Shown in pieces: positions 56,017 through 64,000 of a stretch of 64,000 nt of DNA. Both the position numbers and the translations under genes were made by a program. How positions within the stretch are numbered: position 1 is the first letter of the stretch; every line of letters starts with the position of its first letter. The notes under the pieces are model-generated. The model saw only the letters and a program-made list of their open reading frames with translations. It was not told the DNA's origin and ran no database searches. Origin of the DNA: Arthrobacter bambusae (lineage in GTDB: Bacteria; Actinomycetota; Actinomycetes; Actinomycetales; Micrococcaceae); assembly GCF_030812595.1 (NCBI RefSeq), contig NZ_JAUSSZ010000011.1, positions 1 to 64,000 of the forward strand, given 5' to 3'.

Positions 56017-58359
56017 GTGGACGCAACTGAATCGATGATCTCCCTTCTGGGCAGGAGCCCGGACCCGGAGCAGTTGCGACATGTCCGCACGATTCCGGCG
56101 CGCCAGGCCGTCCATGAAGCATGGCCTGGCTGGGCTCATCCCGATGTGGTTGCCGCCTACGGGTCCTTGGGCATCCATGAACCTTACCGGCACCAGATCG
56201 AAGCAGCCGAACTCGCCCACTCGGGCCAAAACGTCGTTATTGCCACGGGGACCGCCTCGGGCAAGTCGCTTGCCTATCAGCTGCCTGCCCTCGACGCGAT
56301 CCATCGTTCCGAGTTGCGGGTGTTGTCCGAGCCGGGCAAGATCCACGACGACGGCGCCGTCACCCTGTATCTCTCTCCCACCAAAGCACTTGCAGCCGAT
56401 CAGCTGGCAGCGATCCGCGGGCTCAGGCTCCCTACGGTTCGGGCGGAAACGTACGACGGCGATACGGACCAGTCCCAGCGCCGCTGGATCCGCGATCATG
56501 CCAACTTCATCCTCGCCAACCCCGACATGCTGCACTTCGGGATCCTGCCCAACCACACGTGGTGGGCCCGTTTCTTCCGCAGGCTGCGATACGTCATCGT
56601 GGACGAAGCGCACAGCTACCGTGGGGTCTTCGGGTCCCACGTCGCCAACCTCATGCGCAGGCTCCGGCGAATCTGCGCCTACTACGGTGCTGGCACCTCC
56701 TTTCCTGAACCGGTGTTCATTGCGGCGTCCGCGACAGCTTCAGACCCCGGCACGTCCTTTGCCCGGCTCATCGGCACTCCCGTCCGCGAAGTTTCCGAGG
56801 ACTGTTCACCGCATGGCTCCACCACGGTGGCCTTTTGGGAGCCTGCCCTGACCGAGCTGAAGGGCGAAAACGGGGCGAAATCCCGCAGGACCGCCGTGGC
56901 TGAGACCGCGGACTTGCTGGCAAATCTGGTGTCCTCCCGGGTGCGGACCATCGCCTTCATCAAATCCCGGCGCGGCGCGGAAACAATTTCATCCATTACC
57001 AAACGACTCCTCGACGAGGTGGACCCTAGCCTGCCCCGGAGGGTTGCCGCGTACCGCTCCGGCTACCTTCCAGAGGAGAGACGGGCTTTGGAAAAAGCCT
57101 TGCGCTCCGGTGAGCTGCTTGGCGTCTCCAGCACGTCCGCGTTGGAATTGGGCATTGACATTTCCGGGCTCGACGCCGTGCTGGTAGCCGGCTGGCCCGG
57201 TACGAGGGCGTCCCTGTTCCAGCAGATCGGGCGGGCCGGCCGTGCGGGCCAAAACGCCATTGCCGCATTCATTGCCAGCGACGATCCCTTGGACACGTAC
57301 CTCGTGAACCATCCGGAGGCGATCTTTGATGTGTCTGTCGAAGCCACCGTCTTCGATCCAGGAAACCCTTACGTGCTGGGCCCACACCTGTGCGCGGCGG
57401 CGGCCGAACTCCCCATCGGTGTGGCCGAGCTTGGCATGTTCGGGCCAACGTCCGAGTCGCTGCTGAATCAGCTGGTGGAACAGGGGTACCTGAGGAAACG
57501 GCCCGCGGGCTGGTTCTGGACCCACCCCGAGAGCGCCGCGGCCATGGTGAACCTCCGCGCGGACGGCGGCGGCCCCGTAAGCATCGTGGACTCCGACACC
57601 GGCTCCCTTTTGGGCACCATGGACTCGCCACAGACGCATTACCAGGCGCATGCAGGTGCGATCTATGTGCACCAAGGGGACAGTTACCTGGTCGAGGAAC
57701 TGAACGAAGAGGACCATTGCGTGGTGGTTCGTCGAACCAACCCGGACTACTACACCACAGCACGGGACGTGACCCAGATCGAGGTGCTGCAGACGCTCCG
57801 GACGATGGAATGGGGGGATATCGCTGTCCACTTCGGCGAAGTGAAGGTAACAACACAGGTGGTCTCCTTCCAACGTAAGGCACTGATTTCCAATGAGGTC
57901 TTGGGCGAAGAACCGTTGGAACTCGGGGCCAGGGATCTCTTCACCAAGGCGGTGTGGTTTGTGGTCCACAACCGTTCACTGACTGCCGCGGGCCTTGTCG
58001 AGGCACAGTTTCCGGGTGCGCTCCACGCCGCTGAGCACGCCGCCATCGGGCTTCTCCCGCTGGTCGCTTCAAGTGACCGTTGGGATATCGGCGGTGTCTC
58101 AACAGCGCTCCACGCCGACACCGGAGTTCCTACGATCTTTGTCTACGACGGCCATCCAGGCGGCGCGGGATTTGCCGAGCGCGGCTTCGAAAAAGCCAAA
58201 GTCTGGTTGACCGCCACAAGAGACGCCATCGAAGCATGCGAGTGTGACACCGGATGCCCTTCCTGCGTTCAGTCCCCCAAATGCGGCAACAAGAACAATC
58301 CCCTGGACAAGGACGCCGCCGTCACGCTGATCAACGTGCTCCTACGGGACGCGTCCTAA
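56017..58359 (+). CDS. DEAD/DEAH-box helicase of the MrfA family
   Basis: A 780-residue superfamily 2 helicase. Walker A is ATGTASGKSLAY, motif Ia/Ib follow in LYLSPTKALAADQ, the Walker B box is VIVDEAHSY, and motif VI is QQIGRAGRAGQN. After residue 500 comes a helicase C-terminal accessory domain and then a DUF1998/MrfA zinc-binding module ending in CECDTGCPSCVQSPKCG, with four Cys as ligands. MrfA in Bacillus repairs mitomycin C damage. The start is GTG. M. tuberculosis has the same neighbour (Rv3649) next to its Tad locus. It converges on the Tad genes with a four-base overlap. Confidence 0.93.
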   Translation: MDATESMISLLGRSPDPEQLRHVRTIPARQAVHEAWPGWAHPDVVAAYGSLGIHEPYRHQIEAAELAHSGQNVVIATGTASGKSLAYQLPALDAIHRSELRVLSEPGKIHDDGAVTLYLSPTKALAADQLAAIRGLRLPTVRAETYDGDTDQSQRRWIRDHANFILANPDMLHFGILPNHTWWARFFRRLRYVIVDEAHSYRGVFGSHVANLMRRLRRICAYYGAGTSFPEPVFIAASATASDPGTSFARLIGTPVREVSEDCSPHGSTTVAFWEPALTELKGENGAKSRRTAVAETADLLANLVSSRVRTIAFIKSRRGAETISSITKRLLDEVDPSLPRRVAAYRSGYLPEERRALEKALRSGELLGVSSTSALELGIDISGLDAVLVAGWPGTRASLFQQIGRAGRAGQNAIAAFIASDDPLDTYLVNHPEAIFDVSVEATVFDPGNPYVLGPHLCAAAAELPIGVAELGMFGPTSESLLNQLVEQGYLRKRPAGWFWTHPESAAAMVNLRADGGGPVSIVDSDTGSLLGTMDSPQTHYQAHAGAIYVHQGDSYLVEELNEEDHCVVVRRTNPDYYTTARDVTQIEVLQTLRTMEWGDIAVHFGEVKVTTQVVSFQRKALISNEVLGEEPLELGARDLFTKAVWFVVHNRSLTAAGLVEAQFPGALHAAEHAAIGLLPLVASSDRWDIGGVSTALHADTGVPTIFVYDGHPGGAGFAERGFEKAKVWLTATRDAIEACECDTGCPSCVQSPKCGNKNNPLDKDAAVTLINVLLRDAS

Positions 58360-58733
58360 GGCGGCGGCCCAGCTCGAGAGCGGCCGCCCGCTGTCCCGAA
58401 GAATGCACCGCGGACCAGTTCAGTGCGGATCTCCACGATCCCGCCTCCAAGCACTGTGCAGGCCGACAAGGAAGCTCCGTGCCGCGCGGCCGTTTCGCTC
58501 GCGACCAGGCAAGGATCCCCCGCTGTCAGGCCGCGTGCCGCGTCGGCTCCTGCGAGCGCTGCGAGGTCGGCAGCAGATGCTGCGCGGTGGGCCATCGCCA
58601 TGGCCCGGGCCAACGTGAGTGCCGCCACCATGCAGACCATGACAACAAGGGCCAGGGCAATGGCCAGGATGGTTCCCGACCCGTGTTCCGCCTCGCGACA
58701 GTGCGCACCGGCGCGGGCACTGCCCGCCCTCAC
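58356..58733 (-). CDS. TadE-like protein of the helicase/secretion neighbourhood (Rv3654c-like)
   Basis: A 125-residue pseudopilin-like protein. EHGSGTILAIALALVVMVCMVAALTLARAMAMAHRAASAADLAALAGA fits the family: one membrane helix at residues 20-45 followed by an amphipathic helix. The Gly-Ser before the helix would be the processing region. A Cys pair is present in DPCLVASETAARHGASLSACTV. The start is GTG, overlapping the TadE-like stop in a GTGA junction. It is last in the Tad operon and converges on the helicase gene. This is the family described as helicase/secretion neighbourhood TadE-like. Confidence 0.87.
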   Translation of the reverse strand: MRAGSARAGAHCREAEHGSGTILAIALALVVMVCMVAALTLARAMAMAHRAASAADLAALAGADAARGLTAGDPCLVASETAARHGASLSACTVLGGGIVEIRTELVRGAFFGTAGGRSRAGPPP

Positions 58734-59281
58734 GCCGCAACCTCTTCCATAGCGGCTTGGGGCCCTGCAACCTGCACAGCACCTCTGAAATCCACAGCGC
58801 CTTTCCGGACCGCGAGCCCTGGAACAGTGGCGGCGGACGGCTGCGGGGCCTCACCCCTTGCCGATGCCGTCGCCGAGAGACTCCACGGGATGAGGGAGCC
58901 CAACGGGCCGGCGACCCGTGCAGAGACTGTGACCTTGATCCATTCGCCGTCGGCGGCAACCACAGTCGAGGCCGTATCTCCAGCCAATTTTCGAACGATT
59001 CCGTCCACGGTTGCGTGGCCATCTCCCCTGGCGAGGGCCCTGGCTCCTGCCCTGGCTGCCTCTTCCAAGCGAAGTTGCGTAATTCCCGCGGCCGATCCTG
59101 CCAGAAGCAAGGCCAGAAGAAGCAGGACAGCGGGAAGTGCCACAGCGAATTCCGCAGTGACGGCACCGTTGGCCCTTTCGGGGAAAACACCTCGCCGCCG
59201 GCGCCTCCGCGGGGTGTGGAGCTTCTCCGCCGGTGGACGCACCGAACTCTCGGCGCCGAGGTTTGCACCGTGCCGTGTCAT
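58730..59281 (-). CDS. TadE-like minor pilin (Rv3655c-like)
   Basis: A 183-residue protein with an Arg-rich cytoplasmic N-terminus (HTPRRRRRRG), then NGAVTAEFAVALPAVLLLLALLLAGSAAGITQLRLEEAARAGARALARG. This is the TadE motif: the Glu five residues into the helix (TAEFAV) marks pseudopilins cleaved by TadV-type peptidases. The remaining 90 residues are a small extracytoplasmic domain. It overlaps the DUF4244 gene by four bases (ATGA). No peptidase gene is in the window. Confidence 0.88.
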   Translation of the reverse strand: MTRHGANLGAESSVRPPAEKLHTPRRRRRRGVFPERANGAVTAEFAVALPAVLLLLALLLAGSAAGITQLRLEEAARAGARALARGDGHATVDGIVRKLAGDTASTVVAADGEWIKVTVSARVAGPLGSLIPWSLSATASARGEAPQPSAATVPGLAVRKGAVDFRGAVQVAGPQAAMEEVAA

Positions 59282-59640
59282 GGCAGGGAAAGCGCGCTGC
59301 GAATGAGGTTGAGGAGGAAGCCACGAACTTCCTCGCTGCGAAGGATGACCACAAGAAGTCCGGCGAAGCCCACCGCCGCCAGCGTGGCGATTGCATACTC
59401 CGCCGTGGCCATTCCAAGCTCGGACCCCATGAGCCGCTTCTTCGACCTTTTCGGAGAGGAAGAATCGTCACTGGAACCCGCACGGCTTGTTGCAGCGTTG
59501 GAATTCAACTTGGTTGCACGCCGAACGGCCTTGCTTCCCGGCGGGACCGGGAACAATTCCCGGATCTCGGCTTCCAGCCTGGGAGGGGCTGCCTGGGCGA
59601 GGGCCAGGGCGGTCTGGACCGTATCGGCGGTTGCTTTCAT
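59278..59640 (-). CDS. DUF4244 protein, Flp-pilin-like (Rv3656c-like)
   Basis: A 120-residue protein. The last 45 residues carry the pilin signature GSELGMATAEYAIATLAAVGFAGLLVVILRS: Gly-X-Glu-Tyr-type processing region and one membrane helix. An 80-residue, Ala/Arg/Ser-rich N-terminal part precedes it, unusually long for a Flp leader peptide. In actinobacterial Tad loci this is the probable main pilin. GGAAC-type ribosome binding sequence lies before the ATG. Confidence 0.88.
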   Translation of the reverse strand: MKATADTVQTALALAQAAPPRLEAEIRELFPVPPGSKAVRRATKLNSNAATSRAGSSDDSSSPKRSKKRLMGSELGMATAEYAIATLAAVGFAGLLVVILRSEEVRGFLLNLIRSALSLP

Positions 59641-59773
59641 TTCCGTTCCTTTCTGCGGGGCCGGCTTGGCTGCCGGACATACTTCGACTCTTCCGTCGGT
59701 ACCGGGGCTTCAAAAGTCCCGAAGTCTCCTAAGTGGAAAACTCGCGCCTGACCGTTTGTGTGGAGGGAAACTG

Positions 59774-59795
59774 GCTTGAGCGGGATACCTCAAGC
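59774..59795 (-). terminator. Small hairpin after the TadC-like gene
   Basis: GCTTGAG and CTCAAGC form a 7-bp stem with an 8-base loop between the TadC-like stop and the DUF4244 gene. The surrounding 178-base gap is the longest in the Tad locus, so it may attenuate transcription and set pilin level separately. Confidence 0.4.
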
Positions 59796-59818
59796 GCCGG
59801 CTCGGTCCGGGCCGCCGG

Positions 59819-60451
59819 CTATCCACCGGACGGAAGCATTGCCAACAGCACCGGGACGACACCGAGACAAATGAAGGCAGGCAGGGAACACAGGCCCAGC
59901 GGGATCACAAGCTTCACTCCGAGCGCGGCGGCGCGCTTTTCTGCCGCCCTGAACTGTTCACGCCGGAGGCGTGCTGCCTGGGCATAAAGGATGGCCGAGG
60001 ATGGCGCTCCTGTCAGGGCCGCGAACGCGAGCGCGTCCTTGAGTTTGAGCGCTTCGGCGCTGTGCCGTCCCGAACTCCGCCACGCAGTCTCCCAATCCGT
60101 TCCGATGTCGAGCGCAGCGACCACCCTGCCCAGGGGGCGGCTGAGCTGCGGGGATGCGCACCCGGCGATCAACTCGAGGGACCGTCCCAGTCCCGCCCCT
60201 GAATCGAGCATGGCAGCCACAAGTTCAAGGATCATGGGCACGTTGCGTAAGCCGTCCTGGCCCTGAAGATCCGGGAGAGCGCCCCCTGCCTCGCCCGGGT
60301 GGGCCTTCTTCAGCGGGCCGTTGCTCGCGGGGGAGCCCCGATGCATTCGCAGGGCTGTACGCCGCCGGGCCCTCCCCTGATGCGCAAGCCCGAGAATTGC
60401 TGCGAAGATCAACGCCAGGGACGCTGCGATGGCTGGGAAAGTCGGGCCCAT
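59819..60451 (-). CDS. Type II secretion F-like protein TadC (Rv3657c-like)
   Basis: A 210-residue inner-membrane platform protein. An N-terminal helix (ASLALIFAAILGLAH) is followed by a cytoplasmic helical region with VPMILELVAAMLDSGAGLGRSLELIAG, the T2SF signature of repeated GxxLxxxLxxxA-type helices, and two C-terminal hydrophobic segments (KLVIPLGLCSLPAFICLGVVPVLLAML). It overlaps the TadB stop by one base. It acts with TadB as the base that TadA powers. Confidence 0.87.
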   Translation of the reverse strand: MGPTFPAIAASLALIFAAILGLAHQGRARRRTALRMHRGSPASNGPLKKAHPGEAGGALPDLQGQDGLRNVPMILELVAAMLDSGAGLGRSLELIAGCASPQLSRPLGRVVAALDIGTDWETAWRSSGRHSAEALKLKDALAFAALTGAPSSAILYAQAARLRREQFRAAEKRAAALGVKLVIPLGLCSLPAFICLGVVPVLLAMLPSGG

Positions 60452-61242
60452 CAGTCAACGCCCGCGGCGGCATGTACCAAACGGGATGACCAGAGTCTGC
60501 CGGTGACGGTCAGGACTCCCCCAGCTGTGAGCGCTGCCAATCCGAGCCCATTGGCCAACAGGACCCCCACCGGGTCCACTCCAAGCATCATGCCCAGCCC
60601 CAGGCCGAACACCGGCAACCACGTCAGGAGGCGCGCTGTGGCTTTGGGTCCGGCCAATGCAGTCTGCCGAGCATCACCGGCGTCGTCCTCGGCCTCAAGC
60701 TGGGCGGCGAATCGTGTGAGCACGTCGGCCAACGGACAACCAGTCGCCTCCGCAACGTCCAAACAGGAGGCAAGTTCTCCCCAGACTCTGCGCTCCACGG
60801 GATTCCCGGATTTAGGATCCATTGCTGACGACGCTCTGATGGCCTCGGCGACCGAGGCACCGAGCATCGAGGCCGCCCGTGCTGCAGCGAGAACCTGAAA
60901 AGACCCGGAGGACAGCTTGGGCAATCCCGAAGCCTTCCCCCGCGCATGAAGGATCTCCGGGTTGCCCGCATCAACGCACTGATCCCTGCCCTCATGAACC
61001 ATCCAGAGTTCCTCCCAGACCCTCGACGTAGAACGGCCTCCCCGGAGGAGCGCGGCCAACTGCTGTACGAGTACCGCGAGCGGCAATGCGTCCGCGCGGG
61101 AGTGTCTCAGGTGCACGCGCGTCACACGCCCCGCCGAGCGAGCACAAGGCAGAGCGCGCACTACCCGTTTGCCAAGTCGCCGGGAGGGCTGGAAGATCAC
61201 CCATGCAGCAGCCGCCAGGGCGAGCATCAGGAGGCCGCTCAC
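60451..61242 (-). CDS. Type II secretion F-like protein TadB (Rv3658c-like)
   Basis: A 263-residue membrane protein with T2SF-type cytoplasmic helices (LPLAVLVQQLAALLRGGRSTSRVWEEL and VLAAARAASMLGASVAEAI) and two C-terminal membrane segments (TARLLTWLPVFGLGLGMML, GLAALTAGGVLTVTG). I placed the start at the GTG at 61242 because it overlaps the TadA stop as GTGA and opens with the hydrophobic VSGLLMLALAAAAWVIF. A much longer reading would run through the TadA gene and was rejected. Confidence 0.87.
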   Translation of the reverse strand: MSGLLMLALAAAAWVIFQPSRRLGKRVVRALPCARSAGRVTRVHLRHSRADALPLAVLVQQLAALLRGGRSTSRVWEELWMVHEGRDQCVDAGNPEILHARGKASGLPKLSSGSFQVLAAARAASMLGASVAEAIRASSAMDPKSGNPVERRVWGELASCLDVAEATGCPLADVLTRFAAQLEAEDDAGDARQTALAGPKATARLLTWLPVFGLGLGMMLGVDPVGVLLANGLGLAALTAGGVLTVTGRLWSSRLVHAAAGVD

Positions 61243-62492
61243 TCGACCACTCCGGAGCGACCTGCGCGGAGACTCGAGCCTTGGAGCCCGGGCAGAAGTC
61301 CAGGGTCCACCGCGATGCGGGCTGTGAGGTACTCCCACGCGGGACCGGCCACAGCGGTACCGGCCCGCAGTTCCACAGCAGGCACGATCGACTGGGCATT
61401 TCCGTCCTCCGCCAACATTCCAATACAGGAAACCCTTCTGCCGGCAGGCGTCCGCTCGACGTGGACCACTGCGTCCAAGGCCGTTGAAAGCTGGAGCTGA
61501 ACGGCTTCGCGGCTCAAGCCTGCGAGCGCGCCCAAGGCCACGAGCCTGGCGGGGACTGCGGAGGCCGCGTTTGCGTGGATGGTGCCACCGCCGCCGGTAT
61601 GCCCGGTGTTGAGTGCCGTCAACAGCTCGCGGACTTCGGTACCACGGCACTCGCCCACGATCAACCGGTCCGGCCGCATCCTCAGCGCCTGCCGAACGAG
61701 TTCACCGAGGCCGACTGCGCCGCCGCCTTCCAGGTTTCCGTGCCTGGCTTCAAGCGAAACCACATGCGGGTGGACGGGGTTCAGCTCCGAAGCGTCTTCA
61801 ATCAGGACAAGCCGATCATGGGGGCTGCTCAAGCCGAGCATCGTGGAGAGCAGTGTGGTCTTCCCGGAACCGGTGGCCCCGCTGATCAGGAAGCTCAGCC
61901 TGCGGTCAACCACGGCCTGCAGCACCTGCTGGACGGATGCTCCAAACATCCCTCCCGCACGGAGCTCGTCCATGGAGAACACCTCCTCGCGCCTAATCCG
62001 AATGGACAACAAGGTTCCGCGGGTGGAAATCGGAGGTAGCACCGCGTGCACCCGGTATCCACCGTCGAGACGCACATCGACGCACGGCGAACCGTCGTCC
62101 AAACGACGCCCACCGGCCGCCACGAGCCGGGAGGCCAAGGCACGGATCTGAGCTTCGCCGTCGAGGTGCAACTGGGCCCGTTCCAGTCCTTTACCGCGGT
62201 CGAACCACACCGAGTCCGGGCCATTCACGAAGATGTCCGTTACGGCAGGATCGCGTGCAAGCTGTTGGAGAGGTCCAAGTCCGCTCAGTTCGGCGCTGAT
62301 CGATTCGACGGCGGCAAGCGCCCCTGCGGTTCCGAGCAGCCTGCCCGTGGCATGGACAGCCGCGGCTACGCGTGATGGAGTGACCGGTCCGGCGTCGGCC
62401 ATGACGGTTTCCCGGACGGTTTCAAGGAGCGCGGCGTCCAAGTGCCGGTTATTCCGTCGACGCTCGCCGCTTGGGAATACAGGGGAACTCAT
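61239..62492 (-). CDS. tadA: TadA/CpaF-family secretion ATPase (Rv3659c-like)
   Basis: A 417-residue ATPase that powers pilus assembly. The nucleotide-binding domain shows Walker A SGATGSGKTTLLS, the Asp-box VLIEDASEL, Walker B RPDRLIVGECRG and the His-box GHTGGGGTIHA. An N-terminal domain (about 1-170) has DPAVTDIFVNGPDSVWFDRG, usual in TadA/CpaF. The next gene overlaps it (GTGA). The ATG at 62492 overlaps the CpaE-like stop (ATGA), so the four genes CpaE-like, TadA, TadB and TadC are translationally coupled in series. Confidence 0.94.
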   Translation of the reverse strand: MSSPVFPSGERRRNNRHLDAALLETVRETVMADAGPVTPSRVAAAVHATGRLLGTAGALAAVESISAELSGLGPLQQLARDPAVTDIFVNGPDSVWFDRGKGLERAQLHLDGEAQIRALASRLVAAGGRRLDDGSPCVDVRLDGGYRVHAVLPPISTRGTLLSIRIRREEVFSMDELRAGGMFGASVQQVLQAVVDRRLSFLISGATGSGKTTLLSTMLGLSSPHDRLVLIEDASELNPVHPHVVSLEARHGNLEGGGAVGLGELVRQALRMRPDRLIVGECRGTEVRELLTALNTGHTGGGGTIHANAASAVPARLVALGALAGLSREAVQLQLSTALDAVVHVERTPAGRRVSCIGMLAEDGNAQSIVPAVELRAGTAVAGPAWEYLTARIAVDPGLLPGLQGSSLRAGRSGVVE

Positions 62493-63847
62493 ACTGCTCC
62501 GTCGTCGAGTAGTTGAAGGACGGATTCCGCAAAGCGACGCACGGGCTTGCGCTTGCCGAATTCCAGAAGGCGTCCAAGCTCAGCAGCTCCTGCAGTCCCG
62601 CGGAGTTCGGGGAGCACGCCGTGAAGCGGCAGTCCGAGCGATTCTGCTATGAGGGGTCCGTCCAGGGCCGAACTCGCATTTCCGCGTATTACCAGTGCCG
62701 TGTCAACGGGCGGCAGCTCCTGGAGAAGCCTGGCCGCGGCTACTGCTGCGCGGAGTTGGGCCGGTGCCACAAGAAGGATCCTGTCGCAGTCCCAAGCGAA
62801 GGTGCCCAGCGATTCCGTTCCGCGGCCGATATCGACAATGACCAGCTCGAACCCCCGTCTCGCCGCATCCAGGACAGCCGCGACGGCCCCGGGTTCCACG
62901 TCCGGGGAACGGTCGCGGTTTCCCGGCCAGGACAAGAAGGAGAAACCTCCGGCTATGGGCAGTGACTCGCTTAGCTGCCCGGTGCCGATGCTGCCGCTGG
63001 CGCCTGCAAGGTCGGGCCAGCGCAGTCCTGGCGCATCTTCAGCGGCCAGGCAGAGTTCAAGGCCCCCTCCCCTGGGATCGCCATCAACAAGCAGCGTCCG
63101 GACTCCGTGGACCGCCGCGTCCTGCGCCAGCCAGACCGCAGCGGTCGACGCGCCCGCACCACCGCATCCGCCTGTCACCCCGAGGACCAGCCCTCCGGGG
63201 TCCGGGTCACGGGACCTCCCGAGGTGCTCCGCCAGCCAGGCCGCAGCTTCGGGCAAGACGGCAACGCGTTCGGCCCCCAAAGCCGCTCCCAGTTGCCATA
63301 CGGAGCCGCTTTCACTGTTGAGCCCCAGTAAGACGGACGGTGCACGACGGCGGGGCGGGAGTTCGCGGACATCGCTGCCAAGAAGCACCATCCCCGCGTT
63401 GTCCCACAAGGACAAAGCGGCCGATAAATCAACGGCTGTCCGGAGATTGGCACCGACAGCGGCTGCGATCCTCTCTGTTTCAGCTTGTAGCGGGGTGTTT
63501 CCTGTCACGAGAAGGACGTCGCCGGAGGTGCCAGGAAGCCACCGTTCGCGAGACACCGGGTCTGGTTCCGGTCCGGACCTGGGGCCGGACTCTGCGGATG
63601 GAGGCCGGCCGCGCTGAAACACCGACGAGCCGCGCCCAGCGCGACGCCCGGCCCGCGCTCCTACGCCGTTGGCCGCTCCCGCCTCGGCACGGGCCGCCAT
63701 ATCGCCACCCGCCCCGGTATCGGCACGCGCTCCGGTACCGGCACCCGCCCCCGCATCGGCACCCGCCGGGAAGCCATTGCGTTTTTCGTTCGGGCCGACC
63801 CCGCCTGCACCGCTGCTGCCGATCCGTTCGAGATGTTGCCCGCTCAT
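62489..63847 (-). CDS. CpaE/septum-site-determining-like protein (Rv3660c-like)
   Basis: A 452-residue P-loop protein of the MinD/ParA-related superfamily. Residues 1-100 are low-complexity and Gly/Ala/Arg-rich, containing an AGAGAGTGARADTGAG tract. The core has LVLGVTGGCGGAGASTAAVWLAQ, a deviant Walker A (GGAGASTAA in place of KGGVGKT), then LVDGDPRGGGLELCL and VIVDIGRG. Such proteins (CpaE/TadZ, called Ssd in mycobacteria) locate the secretion machinery and affect division. It is the first gene of the Tad operon; the start ATG at 63847 precedes the disordered tail. Confidence 0.9.
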   Translation of the reverse strand: MSGQHLERIGSSGAGGVGPNEKRNGFPAGADAGAGAGTGARADTGAGGDMAARAEAGAANGVGARAGRRAGRGSSVFQRGRPPSAESGPRSGPEPDPVSRERWLPGTSGDVLLVTGNTPLQAETERIAAAVGANLRTAVDLSAALSLWDNAGMVLLGSDVRELPPRRRAPSVLLGLNSESGSVWQLGAALGAERVAVLPEAAAWLAEHLGRSRDPDPGGLVLGVTGGCGGAGASTAAVWLAQDAAVHGVRTLLVDGDPRGGGLELCLAAEDAPGLRWPDLAGASGSIGTGQLSESLPIAGGFSFLSWPGNRDRSPDVEPGAVAAVLDAARRGFELVIVDIGRGTESLGTFAWDCDRILLVAPAQLRAAVAAARLLQELPPVDTALVIRGNASSALDGPLIAESLGLPLHGVLPELRGTAGAAELGRLLEFGKRKPVRRFAESVLQLLDDGAV

Positions 63848-64000
63848 GAAGCCACTCTCTCCGTTCCACCGTGGGCATTGAAGTGCCGTATCGACGTATG
63901 TGGACAAACGACCGCGACAACCTCTGTGGAGGACGAGTACGCATCGCGGACGGCACCTGTCCTCGAGGTGCAAGGTTCCACGGAATCACAGGGCAGAATT

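Noticed and set aside
61243..61650. Extended N-terminus for the TadB-like protein
   Set aside because: The extra residues are translated from the TadA coding region in another frame and are Arg/Gly-rich, while the GTG at 61242 gives the usual GTGA coupling and a hydrophobic start.

Overview
The window is high-GC DNA that reads as the chromosome of an Arthrobacter-type actinobacterium (Micrococcaceae: Arthrobacter, Paenarthrobacter or Pseudarthrobacter). I base this on frequent GTG/TTG starts, actinobacterial families (bS22, the menB-menE-menA set, the ccsB-resB-ccdA-resA cytochrome c set, Rex, the compact Tad locus with a DUF4244 pilin-like protein, the MrfA-type helicase) and gene orders that I recall from Mycobacterium tuberculosis. 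Species and database matches could not be checked. No rRNA, tRNA, prophage, complete insertion sequence or CRISPR array was seen, and no gap between genes exceeds about 260 bases.

1-19 kb is catabolic and accessory. PaaZ (157-2259) and a thiolase/enoyl-CoA hydratase/3-hydroxyacyl-CoA dehydrogenase operon (12296-15166) belong to phenylacetate degradation, and each has a PaaR-like operator. Between them lies a carbohydrate operon: LacI regulator, lipoprotein binding protein, two permeases, ThuA-like protein and two Gfo/Idh/MocA oxidoreductases, with two matching LacI operators and no ABC ATPase. A small membrane-protein/XRE pair, an acetyltransferase, a pentapeptide-repeat protein, a dienelactone hydrolase and an AnsP-like permease fill the rest.

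18.5-33.4 kb is mostly respiratory and redox: menB, menE, menA; the ResB/CcsB (system II) cytochrome c operon with CcdA and a Tat lipoprotein thioredoxin, led by a phosphoglycerate-mutase-like gene; YceI; two paralogous Pro/Gln-rich membrane proteins; glutaredoxin with the NADH sensor Rex; and an HAD-IB hydrolase.

33.6-46.6 kb holds bS22, a small excisionase-type HTH protein, DAHP synthase with an aromatic-rich leader peptide (MTNRWYAYF...) on an apparently leaderless transcript, a LacI regulator, an LldR/lldD lactate module with two palindromic operators, AcuC, TrkH/TrkA potassium uptake, ProC, a TIM-barrel isomerase, Ppx/GppA and an SseB-domain protein.

46.7-64 kb holds a DUF559 nuclease-like gene bracketed by two inverted copies of a long palindrome, topA, an ArsR-type regulator, an N-methyltransferase, two paralogous lipoproteins of unknown function, trhO, a GNAT protein, an MrfA-like helicase and the complete compact Tad locus.

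The most rewarding signals beyond genes are the aro attenuator, a dispersed family of degenerate 32-bp intergenic tandem repeats (four sites), the palindrome pair around the DUF559 gene, the operator pairs for PaaR-, LacI- and LldR-type regulators, and a candidate structured RNA between proC and the isomerase gene.
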